From: Hygrocybe punicea
Taxonomy: Eukaryota; Basidiomycota; Agaricomycetes; Agaricales; Hygrophoraceae
DNA: 64,000 nucleotides
NCBI GenBank assembly: GCA_963556145.1
Contig: OY744473.1
Location: 3,534,001 to 3,598,000, forward strand
Reading direction: 5' to 3'
Within the stretch, counting starts at the first letter, position 1, and every line of letters begins with the position of its first letter. The notes under the pieces were generated by a model. It ran no database searches. It was given only the letters and a program-made list of their open reading frames with translations, and was not told where the DNA came from. Shown here in pieces: positions 20,693-31,722 of this stretch. The position numbers were made by a program, and so were the translations under genes.

Positions 20693-23600
20693 ATGTCTAC
20701 CACACTCCAAGCCGTCTCCGACTCCCTTCTGTCCAATATCCCGAAGCTCGCCTCCAATGGACTCAACTGGGCGATTTTTGAGCTGCGTTTTATGGCCGCC
20801 GTTATGGCCAAAGGACGATGGGGACACTTTGATGGGAGCGCTTCCCGACCCTCGACTCCACCTCCCTTGGATGACGGGTCACAGGCTCCGAACCCTGATG
20901 GGGAGAAGTGGGTGAAAGATGAAGCGACAGCCAAGAACCTCCTCTTACAGAAGATACTGGACTCTGTGGCCATGAAGATCCGCCGCCACCCAACTGTTGC
21001 TTTAGCCTGGGAGTCCGTTGTTGAAGAGTACACTCACTGGAGTGTCTTTGCTCAAACTGAGTTGAGGGCCACCTTCCTCGACTCGAGGTGCCCTGACAAA
21101 GGCGACGTGCGAAAGTTCTTGGATGAACTGCATGCCAAAAGGGAGGATTTAGCTTCGTTAGACGTGGACATCGACGACAAAGATTACCGGTCCACCATTA
21201 TCTCGTCCCTCCCCCCCCACCTCGCGAACTTCGCCTCAATGCAGCTCACCGCGGCAAAACTGTACAGCTCCGCCAAGACCATCAAGCCTGACCTCTTTAT
21301 TCAGGTGATCACCGACGAGTGGGACCATTATAGATCCCAACAGATACGATCCAAGCGACCGATGACCAGCCCGGCGATCGATGACGGCAATGATGCGATG
21401 GCCGTGGCACTGGAGAAGAGGAACAAGGGCCAAAGCCGATATGCTGACAAGAGTTGTTACAATTGTGGCGAGCTGGGCCACATCAGCAGGTTCTGCAAGA
21501 GACCAAGGAAGGCCAGGGCCGTCACCGAGCCCAAGCCGAGTGACATTCCTGTGTTGGCTTGCATTGAGGAATGCGATGGTGCTTTCGGCGTTGATTCCAT
21601 TTCATCCTCTGAAGATGACGACACCGCCGATGCCCTATCCAATTTCAGCGATTTCAGCGACAACGGCGTTGACCCCACCGACCCTCTGGAGAGCATTTGG
21701 GCTGATGAGCCCATCTTTGATGCCATTGCTGATGTACCCGATGCCGAGGTGGCCATGGATGTTGACTGGGCATGGGTGGGGACCTTTCTCAAGTTTGAGT
21801 CACTAGACGGGACCACGGCTGTCGTGGATGGAGAGGCCACACATGAAACCAGAGTTAGCTTGTTAGATTCCAGATGCACTATACATATATCGCCCTACCG
21901 CGATGCCCTGAAGGACGTAACCAAAATACCCCCCAAGACCTTCCAAGCTGCAAACAAGCAGAGGTTCAGTGCCACTGAGGTGGGTACACTCACGCTAAAC
22001 TTACCGAATGGTGTTGATTTCTCGAGTTTGCAACTCCATGAAGTTCTCTATTCCCCCAAGGTCGGTTACACCCTCATATCAATCGGCAAGCTCGACGATC
22101 TAGGATTTGAGGTACTTTTCGCCAAGGGCACTTGCACCATTCGCACACCAGATGGGAAAGTCATAGGCAGGATTCCCAAGGATGCGAGCAGCCTCTATTG
22201 GTTGACTAGTGGAGGGGAATCAGCACACGCGCTCGAGACAGTAACCATCGACCAACTACACTGGCGCATGGGCCACATAGCCCCTGATACCGCCAAACGC
22301 ATGATTAAAGGTGGTTTTGTGATGGGAGGGCACCTCGACGGCTCCTCGGGTACCCCCGTTTTTTGCAAGTCTTGTATATATGCCAAAGCCACACGAAAAC
22401 CAGTACCCAAGGAAAGGGAAGGCCAGCAAGCTAGTGAACTTGGGGGTGAGATACACAGTGACGTCTGGGGACCAGCCCCTGTTCCTACCCTTCGAGGCCA
22501 TCAGTATTACGTCAGTTTCATCGACGACAAGACCCTTTTGCATAACAAAGGCGAGACCTTCCAGGCCTATACAGATTTCGAAGCTCGACTCCAAATGCAA
22601 TTTGGCAAGGGCATCATTGCCCTGAACTCGGATAGAGGGGGAGAGTACATTGGCAAGACATTTACCACTCACTTACTAAAGAATGGCACTCACCATAAAC
22701 TGAATGTCCATGACACTCCCCAGCACGCCGGAGTCTCTGAGCGATTCAATCGTACCATCATAGAACATGTTCGAGCCATGCTCCACGTGAGCAGACTCCC
22801 TAGGCCTCTGTGGGGCGAGGCTGCTCACCATGCCATTTGGCTAATAAACCGGACACCTACAAGGGCACTCAACGACATGACACCTCTCCAGGCCGCTACC
22901 GGAAAGAAGCCGGACATCGCTCTTGTTCGCGAGTGGGGGGAAAAGGTGTGGGTCAGAGTTGAAAAAGGCGACAAGCTGGGAGACCGCGTGTGCAAGGGAC
23001 ATTGGGTCGGTATGGATGAAAACAGCAAAGGCGCACATATCTACTGGCCCCGGTCGAGAACCGTCACTGTCAAGCGCAACGTCTAAACCAGAAATAATCG
23101 TGAGCCCATGGACCACATCGAGGGGGAAAACTGGACCTTCGAACAACCGACCGAATCAGCTACATCAAGTCAGGGTCCGCAAACACCCCCACCTGTGTTG
23201 GGCGAGCAGGACGTACCTTTGGCGCCCGACCCACCGGATATAGCACCACCAGTACCGCCCATAAATCAACCTCCCATCCCTCCAAGACGTCATAACGATA
23301 AGGTCGATCCCATGAACATTCTACCCGAGGGTTCCAGGAGAACTAAAAAGCCCAGCCAGCGAGTCGTAGACCTCACCACTGGTGAGGGACACACCTCCAA
23401 CAAACCCGCCGACCCTGTCGTGACCACCGGCATACAACTTCAGACTGTTAACCCTGGACTCGCGAGTGACCACGCAGAAACTGATGAGGAATGGACAATG
23501 CCAGCCACTGATGAAAACGTAGATGAATACCTACTAGCACTCGAGACAGCGGACGCTGAAGCCATTGAACCGCACACCCTGAACGAGGCGAAGCATCGAC

Positions 23601-24839
23601 CAGACTGGTTGTTATGGGAAAAGGGAATACACGAAGAACTCGACACTCTCCGCAAAGCTGGAACTTGGGATCTCGTTGACAAGCCTGAAGCTGCGAATGT
23701 GGTTGGATCAAAATGGGTGTTCCGTGCCAAGAAGAATGCCACCGGCGCTGTTGTTAGACATAAAGCTCACCTGGTAGCTCAAGGTTTTTTGCAGATCCCC
23801 GGTATCGACTACCTCGACACGTATGCACCCATCGCGAAGCTCGCTTCCGTTCGCACCATCCTGGCCATGGGAGCGAAGTTAAATTTGGAAATGCACCAGA
23901 TTGACATAAAAGGTGCCTACCTGAATGGCGACCTGACTGAGAACGAGGTGGTGTATATGAAACAGCCCCCTGGTTACCACACCCCCAACTCTGCAGGGAA
24001 GGTTTGCCGCCTCAATAAAACTCTATACAGCCTCAAACAAAGCGGTCGCTGATGGTACCAGAAACTGGTCTTCATCCTTGTCACAAACCTCGGTTTCCAT
24101 CATTGCAAAGTAGATCAAGCCGTATTTATAAATAAAATCAATGATGAACTCACAATTATTGCTGTCCATGTTGACGACTGCACCATTGCAGCCACAACCC
24201 TCCGACTCATTGAAGACGCAAAGGCCAGCATTCACAAGTTTGTGGAGATAAGCGACCTGGGTGAGCTTCACTGGTTGCTGGGCATAGAGATTCGTTGGGA
24301 TTGAGAAGCTGGAACCATCCACTTGTCGCAGTGATCCTACATAGACTCAATTCTACGACGTTTCAACCTCGAAGACTGCAAACCAGTTTCAACGCCAATG
24401 GAGATGAATCTAAGACTCACCACCACTCAATCGCCAACTACCGTGACAGAATTCGCCGTAATGCGTGATGTGCCGTATCTTGAGGCCGTTGGATCACTCA
24501 TGTGGGCGTGCCTTGGTACCCGACCTGATATCGCATTCGCCGTCACCACACTCTCCAGATTTTCCAAGAATCCAGGCCCCGCTCATTGGGACGCAGCCAA
24601 ACGTGTCTTCCGATACCTGGCTGGAACCTGGAACCTTTGGCTGTCATATGGCGACACGCGAAGTGGACTTGTAGGATATGCTGATGCCGACGGCAGTACG
24701 ACCGAGGATCGATGAGCAGTAAACAGTTACGCTTTCATTCTTGATGGAGGAGCCGTCTCCTGGAGCTGCAAGAGACAAGAAATTGTTTCTCTATCAATGA
24801 CCGAGAGTGAGTACATAGTGGCCACAAACGCGGCAAAAG
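20693..24839 (+). pseudogene. Copia Gag-Pol polyprotein (Gag to RNase H), five nonsense codons
   Basis: The ATG at 20693 begins MSTTLQAVSDSLLSNIPKLA. Gag carries a zinc knuckle CYNCGELGHISRFCK at about residue 255. The protease site reads DSRCTIHIS where copia has DSG. Integrase shows LHWRMGH...FCKSC, HSDVWGP, SDRGGEY and GVSERFNRTI, with about ten residues missing after FIDDKT. Reverse transcriptase shows WVFRAKKNATG, the core aspartate motif AVHVDDCTIA and VGSLMWACLGTRPDIAFAV. RNase H is cut at VATNAAK by the KDZ insertion. Stops: TAA 23084-23086, and TGA at 24050, 24302, 24332 and 24713, each where CGA is expected. It is non-functional, with an altered protease site as well. Confidence 0.95.
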
Positions 24840-24945
24840 CACCAGATTCAGCAAGATATTACCAACTCACTTGGGATGCCTGAGAATGAGATTGCCCAAC
24901 TCACTTGGGGATAGCTGAATCAGGCTGAGATATATCCTGGGCCAA
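24840..24945 (+). repeat. Left terminal inverted repeat of the KDZ transposon
   Basis: Contains two copies of CAACTCACTTGGG and leads straight into the 45-bp satellite. Its complement is at 43135-43239 with few mismatches. Confidence 0.9.
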
Positions 24946-25262
24946 CTGAGATGGTCCAGGCTGATGTTCCCAGGATATATCCTGGCCCAACTGGGATGGT
25001 CCAGGCTGATGTTCCCGGGATATATCCTGGCTCAACTGGGATGGTCCAGGCTGATGTTCCCAGGATATATCCTGGGCCAACTGAGATGGTCCAGGCTGAT
25101 GTTCCCAGGATATATCCTGGCTCAACTGGGATGGTCCAGGCTGATGTTCTTGGGATATATCCTGGGCCAATTGACATGGTCCAGGCTGATGTTCCCAGGA
25201 TATATCCTGGCCCAACTGGGATGGCCCAGGCTGATGTTCTCAGGATATATCCTGACTCAGCT
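24926..25262 (+). repeat. Left subterminal 45-bp satellite, about 8 units
   Basis: Units of 45 bp, each with the palindrome GGATATATCC and then CAACTGGGATGGTCCAGG. They are the reverse complement of the right-hand array. 45 is divisible by three, so long meaningless frames open in several phases. Confidence 0.95.
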
Positions 25263-27155
25263 GCACAATTCAGGCTCCTAATACTTTTAATGGTAGACAT
25301 CATAGTTCAGACATAATGCAAAAAATGTTCTTGTACTGCCACTACTGCTCATCTCCCAAAATTGGTTGAAATAAACTATGTGCACTTGACTCCAACCTTG
25401 CCCATGTCTGAGCTTGTTTGTAGGCATAACTTGTCAAACCCTGGTTGTGGAGCAAATTATCTCCATCTATCTCTTGTTCAATGGCCCAACTTTCCCATCT
25501 TTGCTTGTAAAATTTGAAATAATTTGGTGTCCACTTCATCTCATGGTGAAGCCGAATAACCTGTTCATCCCACCGATTAAATCTTGCACTGGCTCATAAC
25601 CAATTGACTCTGTAAACTGTACACAATCTTCAATTGTTAGCTGAGTTAGGAAATACAAGTTATACCCACAGTCTTTCATGTGTATACTGAATTCATCTCC
25701 ATCCACCTGATCTCCAATTCTCCAGAACCATGGTAACTTGTATGATTTTTGTCCAATTCTGTTTGCCTCCATAATATCAGCAGGCATCTGAAGGTCACTT
25801 TTAGTAATAGCATGATAATTTGAATCATTATATCCCAGTCTCCATCATGCTTCTCTAGCATGGTTGTAGCTAGCAACAATTCTTGTGATTTTTTCATCCA
25901 GTGTATGAATCTGACTCCAAATTCGTGTGAATTGTTTAGTGCTTTTGGAATTACGAATCTATATCAAAATCACTAAGTAAATTTTGTCATAGTTAAGTCA
26001 ACAGACAGACCTTTTTGCGCATTATCAGGGACTTTCCACCTAACGCCACCTTCAACTGCTCCAATGCATCATTCAACTGCCCAAGTCGTAACTGAGCCTC
26101 TTGCTTGCTCAAGTCATTTAATCCTGGTTGGTTTTGACACTTTGTGGTAAGATTGGATGGAAGAAGAAGTGTAATCTTTTCTGGAGTGTGTTTCACTTCT
26201 TCTTCATCATCTAAAAGCTTCTCTTCTTCTTCACTTTCATCTCTAGAAATGTCAACTCTCATAAGATCTCCACTTCCAATATTATTCATAACAGTGAGTG
26301 CAGAGAGCTTCTTCTCAAAGCTGTTAATGAGAGCTTGAAGTCTTTGTCGTTTCTCTTGAAGGGTCTTCTTTTCAGCTAATGATGGTCGGCATAGTGTTAG
26401 TATATGCTGACAAAGAGCCATTCTGTCATAGAAACATATAAGAAATAACTTGAGCTTCAATGGGATAAGAAAGACATACTGTGCCTCCTCCACATTTAGT
26501 CCAATGGACAATAGACTAGAATATCTCATCATATTGCCAGACTTGTTTTCAATTTCAGCGAGTTCCAACTGTATCTCTGCAAGACTGCAGACTGAATTGA
26601 TACATCAATATTGTACTAATGCAATATTAACCCCTGCTTACCATGATTTTCATCAACATCATACATTCTTAAGATATCGCCACATTCATCTATGGCCAAT
26701 TCTTCTAGCTCCTTCCACTCCGCAATCCACTCATCACTAAGTCTATCAGTCAACTCATCCAAGGCATCCTTCATATTCTCTCTCTCAAGGACAGCTTCCT
26801 TCCATTTCTTGATAATATATTGAGCTGCAAAAATATATTCAAGAGAAACTTATTGAGACATATGTGAATCATACCTGACTTGATCAGTTTCTTCCAATTT
26901 GAATCATTCATATAATTATCCAAAACCTCCTGACGATGAGCTTGAGACATTGTGCTGGTTGAACCAGCTGCCTTTTTCAGATTGGACCAGAGTGATTCTA
27001 GGATCTCCCCAGCAATTTGTCCAGCTCCATGGATAAAGTTGAGGGAGTATAGAGGAAAACATTCTTGAATATGAACCCCAAGATGAAATTTTCCAATGCC
27101 ATATAGAAGTTCGAGATCTTCTCTCAGATCTAGGGTGTTGCTTTGAGAAACCCGC

Positions 27156-27339
27156 TGTAGAGACATCTATATCTCTGGGTACGTATTCACTCATTTTACT
27201 ATATTCTCTATTTGTTCTATTATTTGTATGTAGTGGCTGTTGTAAATAGTCACAAACGAGTTGAGTTTTGGGTTTTGACCCCAGTGACAACGATCTCGCA
27301 CACCCCGAATCCGCGCCTACCCAGGCCGCGTTCACCACA
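27156..27339 (+). repeat. 5' LTR of small LTR element B
   Basis: 184 bp; same sequence as 29543-29726 as far as can be checked by eye. Confidence 0.95.
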
Positions 27340-27516
27340 TCTGGAGCCCACCGCGAGGACTGTCAAGCTCACTTCACCTTTCCCTCTTTGCCTTTGCCAT
27401 TTTTGGCATTTTACACCTCTTTCTGGCAGCAACAGCGCCCCATAGCCAACAGTGCGCCATATTCGGCAGCATTTCAAGCCTCTCCAGTCGCTCAGCAACT
27501 CCTAGGCCCATTTCCA

Positions 27517-29397
27517 ATGATTCCGACACCTTCATATTGTTTCTTCGTACCAGTTGCGCCCCCTGGGCTGCAGAACTCGGCTTTTTGGCCTTTTTGTCAC
27601 GGCATCACAGCCACGTCGCACGGGGTTCAATACACCCCCTCCTCCGCATTTCCCTTTTATTTCAGTACTCCCGCCCCCCACACTCATCTCAACACATCCA
27701 ACGGACTCGGAAGACGACTCCCCACAGATCCCGCTCGAAAAACCGCGCCTGGAAAGCCCCAGAACGGCCGCAACGAACCCGTCCAACATGGAGCACGCCT
27801 CGCGCATCAAACGAGTAACGGAGACCCGGTAGTCAAAGGAAAGCGCACGCATTGCAACGGCTGTTGCATGTGCAGTCCCAGGTACGCCCGTCCCCGTCGT
27901 TCCCGTGGTTGCCGCGCAGGTAAACGCGTCCACGCGCGCAAGTCCAACGTGAATACGCATATTGACGCGTCCTCACTCGTTTCCGCCTTGTTTCGGCCCC
28001 CATCTTCGCGTACGCCCTCGCAATCGTCCCCAGGGGTGTTCCAACACATGCCGCCATTGTCTGCGCCCGCGCCGTCCCCGGAAAAATGTGTCCGCGCGCG
28101 CCAACGCAACGTTAACACGCGTATCGACGCGTCCCCCCTCGTTTCTGGCTCAAATGGCCCCCCGTTTGCACCTATGGACACGCTGTCGTCCCCAGAGACG
28201 AACCGTGATGCGCCGCCACCGTCTGCGCCCTCGCCAGCCTCAGGACGACCCGCCCACGCGCCCCAACGCGTCGAAAACACGTGTATCGACACAACCACCT
28301 CCGTTTCGCCCTCATTTCGCCCGCCGTCACCGTCTACGCCCTCGCCGTCATCCCAAGAGGCCAGCCATGACATGCCCCCACCGTTTGAGCCCGCGTCGTC
28401 CCCAGGAATCCGCGCTAGCGCCCCGCAGACGCCGTTTTCAACATCGGCCCCCGTTTCTGCCCCCATTCCACTCCCATTTTGCCTGCCGTCAGCGTCTACG
28501 CCCTCTCCGTCGTCCCCGTATGCAAGCCACGACGTACACCCGTCGTTTGAACGCGCACCATCCCCAGGAAAACGCCTCCGCGCGCGCCCAAGGCCGATTT
28601 CCACGCGTCCCGGCGCGTCTGCCTCCGTTTCACCCCCGTTTCGCCCCGCGTTCGCGTCCACGGCCTCGACGTCGTCCCTAGAGGCGAACTGTTACACGCC
28701 CCCGCCGTCTGACCCCGTGCCGTTGCCAGAAAAATGCGTCCGCGCGCATATCGACACATCCGCCCCCGTTCCGCTCTCGTTTCGACCCCCGGCAGCCGCG
28801 TACCACCGACAGGACCCCCATATCACCCTCCGTGACACCGTTCAAGCCGCCCCCGCCGCGTTTGAGCCTCCAACGCCGTCCCACATCGCCCCACCATTGG
28901 CCCCTGCATTCCATCATCCAGGACCAACAATGGACCCACGGACCAGCCCCTACGCCCACGTTCACGCCCCAGAGCCTCTGTATGGCCCCCTCCCATCCCA
29001 AACGAGTTTGCCCCCCTCCTTCTTTGATGCCCCCAACACACCATGTCACCTGCCACCCCAGTCAACCCCGCATGCCCACGATCCACCCCATGGAGCCTCG
29101 CAGGCCCATTTGGTAGCCCATACCACGACCCCACGCTTGACCCTGTCCTGCTACGCCCATGCACTGCCGCTCCATGACTTTGTACCCACTACACCCTTGT
29201 CGTTATCCCCAGAAGCAGGCCAGGGCATGTTGCCAACATCCACGTTTGCCACTGACGACATACCTGCTTCGACTTTGCTTGCGCTCGAGTCAGCATTGTT
29301 ATCCCTCAAGGCCCTCAAGGTTCTGGAGCAAAAGTTGGTAAAGTTGGTGGATCGGTTGGAGAAGTTGGAAGACTTTGTGTTGGAAGATTCCTGTTGA
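27517..29397 (+). CDS. Proline/serine-rich protein of small LTR element B
   Basis: 626 codons, from the first ATG conserved with copy A (MIPTPSYCFFVPVAPPGL) to TGA at 29395-29397. The N-terminus is hydrophobic and Pro/Phe-rich. A basic Cys-containing part follows (KRTHCNGCCMCSPRYARPRR), then about six degenerate ~60-residue repeats of the form RARQRNVNTRIDAS...PSSPE...PPPSAP, GC-rich at DNA level. Next is a Pro-rich stretch (HHPGPTMDPRTSPYAHVHAP) and a likely coiled coil (LKALKVLEQKLVKLVDRLEK) ending FVLEDSC. The frame stays open upstream into the LTR but without ATG. No known domain is recognised and there is no canonical CCHC knuckle. A Gag-like or RNA-binding role would fit its position but is inference. 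Confidence 0.6.
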   Translation: MIPTPSYCFFVPVAPPGLQNSAFWPFCHGITATSHGVQYTPSSAFPFYFSTPAPHTHLNTSNGLGRRLPTDPARKTAPGKPQNGRNEPVQHGARLAHQTSNGDPVVKGKRTHCNGCCMCSPRYARPRRSRGCRAGKRVHARKSNVNTHIDASSLVSALFRPPSSRTPSQSSPGVFQHMPPLSAPAPSPEKCVRARQRNVNTRIDASPLVSGSNGPPFAPMDTLSSPETNRDAPPPSAPSPASGRPAHAPQRVENTCIDTTTSVSPSFRPPSPSTPSPSSQEASHDMPPPFEPASSPGIRASAPQTPFSTSAPVSAPIPLPFCLPSASTPSPSSPYASHDVHPSFERAPSPGKRLRARPRPISTRPGASASVSPPFRPAFASTASTSSLEANCYTPPPSDPVPLPEKCVRAHIDTSAPVPLSFRPPAAAYHRQDPHITLRDTVQAAPAAFEPPTPSHIAPPLAPAFHHPGPTMDPRTSPYAHVHAPEPLYGPLPSQTSLPPSFFDAPNTPCHLPPQSTPHAHDPPHGASQAHLVAHTTTPRLTLSCYAHALPLHDFVPTTPLSLSPEAGQGMLPTSTFATDDIPASTLLALESALLSLKALKVLEQKLVKLVDRLEKLEDFVLEDSC

Positions 29398-29505
29398 GTT
29401 GATTGGATTTTTGTTTTTGTTTTGTTTTGTTTGTTTTGTTTTCAGTATTGTCCCTTCCCTCCCTCCCTTTTTCTTTTTCCTATTTCTTCCTCCCTTGCCT
29501 TATGT

Positions 29506-29523
29506 GAGACTGGGGACAGTCTC
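29506..29523 (+). other. Hairpin just upstream of the 3' LTR of element B
   Basis: GAGACTG GGGA CAGTCTC: a 7-bp perfect stem and 4-nt loop, 19 bp before the LTR. It is conserved at 3949-3966 and 1888-1905 in copy A. No purine tract abuts the LTR. Confidence 0.7.
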
Positions 29524-29542
29524 TATTTGTGTCCCTACTGGA

Positions 29543-29726
29543 TGTAGAGACATCTATATCTCTGGGTACGTATTCACTCATTTTACTATATTCTCTATTT
29601 GTTCTATTATTTGTATGTAGTGGCTGTTGTAAATAGTCACAAACGAGTTGAGTTTTGGGTTTTGACCCCAGTGACAACGATCTCGCACACCCCGAATCCG
29701 CGCCTACCCAGGCCGCGTTCACCACA
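29543..29726 (+). repeat. 3' LTR of small LTR element B
   Basis: 184 bp, followed by the TSD CCGC. Confidence 0.95.
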
Positions 29727-31722
29727 CCGCCAGAGAAAGTTTTTTGACCATGAACACATGATGTCATAAATTGCAATAGCCTTTGGTGTGAGTGAATTTT
29801 GAGCCAATGCCTGGCAGAAAGCATAGTCCATGTTGACTTGTCTAGAATAATAGAGTGAATATGATTTATTTAATCACAAAACAAGAAGACTACCTTTCAC
29901 CCTTCACCACACTATGTGGATAGAAGCATCCATGATTGGCACAAGCACAGGCACCCACTCCAGTAGTGCGAAGATGGTCCTTATGGTGTACATTGGCTTG
30001 ACTAATGGCTCTGTGATTTTGACATTTATGTTTCTGAAAAAATTGTAAGACCAGCTAATATATTGAAATAAATACAGAGGACCAACCTGATTCTCTTCAA
30101 AAGAAGAGGCAAGATGCTGCTGATAGGCAGATTCACCTGTCATGAACTGATGCCCATCACTCAACCAAACATCCTTCTCAGGACATTTAGGAATGACATG
30201 ATCAAGCTTGAAGTTGCCATCTGCAACAATTTTTGGGTAATATACCCATCTGTTGTAGTATCATGAATAATGTGCACCTCTCTCACAACATAACAGAAAA
30301 AGTACATATGGTGTGTCTGAGCATCTTATTTCATCCTCAGTAACATTGATGCCAGGTTGGGGACAACTTGGACAAAAGACTGCAAGACCACCATCTTTGC
30401 ATTTAATAGTGGAATCATGTGCAAAGCCAGCCCGTTTCAGATCAGTCAAGTTTCTCCATTGCCTTGACACACGCATTAATTCACAATAACGGTCCTACAA
30501 AAGTGATTTGTTAGTGGCTGACAGGATAACTTGCAAAAAAAACAAAATGTACTGGTATCAAGTGTGGAAAATTGTTGTCTGTCAATCTCCTAAGCTTTGA
30601 ATAAAAGTTGAAGGCAGAAACTTTGCACTCCATAGCTTCAATGTAGAATTGGTGAAGAACCATAAAAGTAAATGCAGTAGTGGGACGAGATGATGTGGCT
30701 GGAAAGAATTGCATGTTGAAGAGCTGTGTTTCATGGGAAGCTGTTGCTGAACATTGGCACCAGCAAACATGGCATCGATAAATCCCAGAGCTATCCACAA
30801 AAACCATAGTTGTGGTTTGAGACTGGGAGACATCATCCATGTTTTCTACAACCATGATATCATCATCTTTATCAAGCTGCATATCATCATCTTCTACATC
30901 CTCCCAGGATTGTGATGTTGTTGGTTGAGGGCATGGATTTCCATCATGTCCAAGATAAATGATTAGACCCAGTTCTCCAAGATCAGCACGATCAAAAAAT
31001 TGGCCTGTCCAATCCTGGATTTTGTGAAAAGGATTGTGTTGGTGAACTCGAAGACAGCAATTATTGCAAAGCAATCGTTGACCAAGGTGGCAATCAAGAC
31101 ATCGGTACAGCCCTGGACACTGCTGACAATTGATGCATAACATGTTTACTGGTGGAGCTTCCAACTCAACCAGTTTTGCCAAGTGAGTCTGTCGATGTTT
31201 ATGCTTCCATTCTTGGAGATAATCATTCTGCGTCTGATAATTGATTGAGTGGAGAATCATATGAAAACTATGACAGAAATAAGCATACTTTTCCTTGGTT
31301 CAAAGCCTGAGGAGATTGGGGTTCTTCTAGATCTTATAGTGGTATATGAATCTGTTCTGTAACTAAAGGCTGTGATCTTTCTCTATATTTTGAATGATGG
31401 TGTATAGAGGAAGATCTGGTCTGATTTTTGGCCAATATTTTGACTTCACCTCTAGAAGTGGTCTTCCTGACATATACTGTCTCCACAACTGTTCCCTTTT
31501 GTCTTTTTAACTGGTTTTTTGGCATGGTAGTAGTGGTAAGAGTGAACAAGATTCATTTTTTTTTTTTGCAAACAACAAAAAGTCACATGATCAGAGTTCT
31601 CAGGATCACATGATCCTATAGTCCAATTCAATAACTCAGCCATGATTCAACTTTCACCATAATCTACAATTGTTTTTACAAAAAATGAAAACAAAACATT
31701 GCAATAAAGTTGGAGTTATCTA

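Larger units (their letters stand above)
27156..29726 (+). mobile_element. Small LTR element, copy B (young, ORF intact)
   Basis: Two 184-bp LTRs (27156-27339, 29543-29726) are identical by eye and have TG...CA ends. The 4-bp TSD CCGC lies at 27152-27155 and 29727-29730. Removing the element and one CCGC rejoins the KDZ transposase in frame. A TGG-starting PBS candidate (TGGAGCCCACCGCGAGG) lies two bases after the left LTR. Total 2571 bp; no reverse transcriptase, so it is a non-autonomous element similar in size to TRIMs but with its own 626-residue frame. Confidence 0.95.
25342..31525 (-). pseudogene. KDZ transposase with CxC2-like cysteine cluster, disabled
   Basis: Minus-strand multi-exon gene starting MPKNQLKRQKGTVVETVYVR at 31525. 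The cysteine cluster (MLCINCQQCPGLYRCLDCHL, then LLCNNCCLRVHQ) matches the CxC2-type domain attached to KDZ transposases. Next come SRPTTAFTF, FCPSCPQP, WLSDGHQFMTGESAYQ, and, after introns, HKCQNHRAISQANV, TTGVGACACANHGCFYP, MDYAFCQAL, YDIMCSWSKNF (catalytic D region) and GIGKFHLGVHIQECFPLYSL. AQAHRQEVL-like and a Glu-rich coiled region follow. The C-terminus is EMKWTPNYFKFYKQRW...GLTSYAYKQAQTWARL. Small LTR element B is inserted at 27156-29726 between FLWR and VSQS. Stops at 31334-31336 (TAA) and 25594-25596 (TGA, CGA expected) disable it. Confidence 0.85.
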
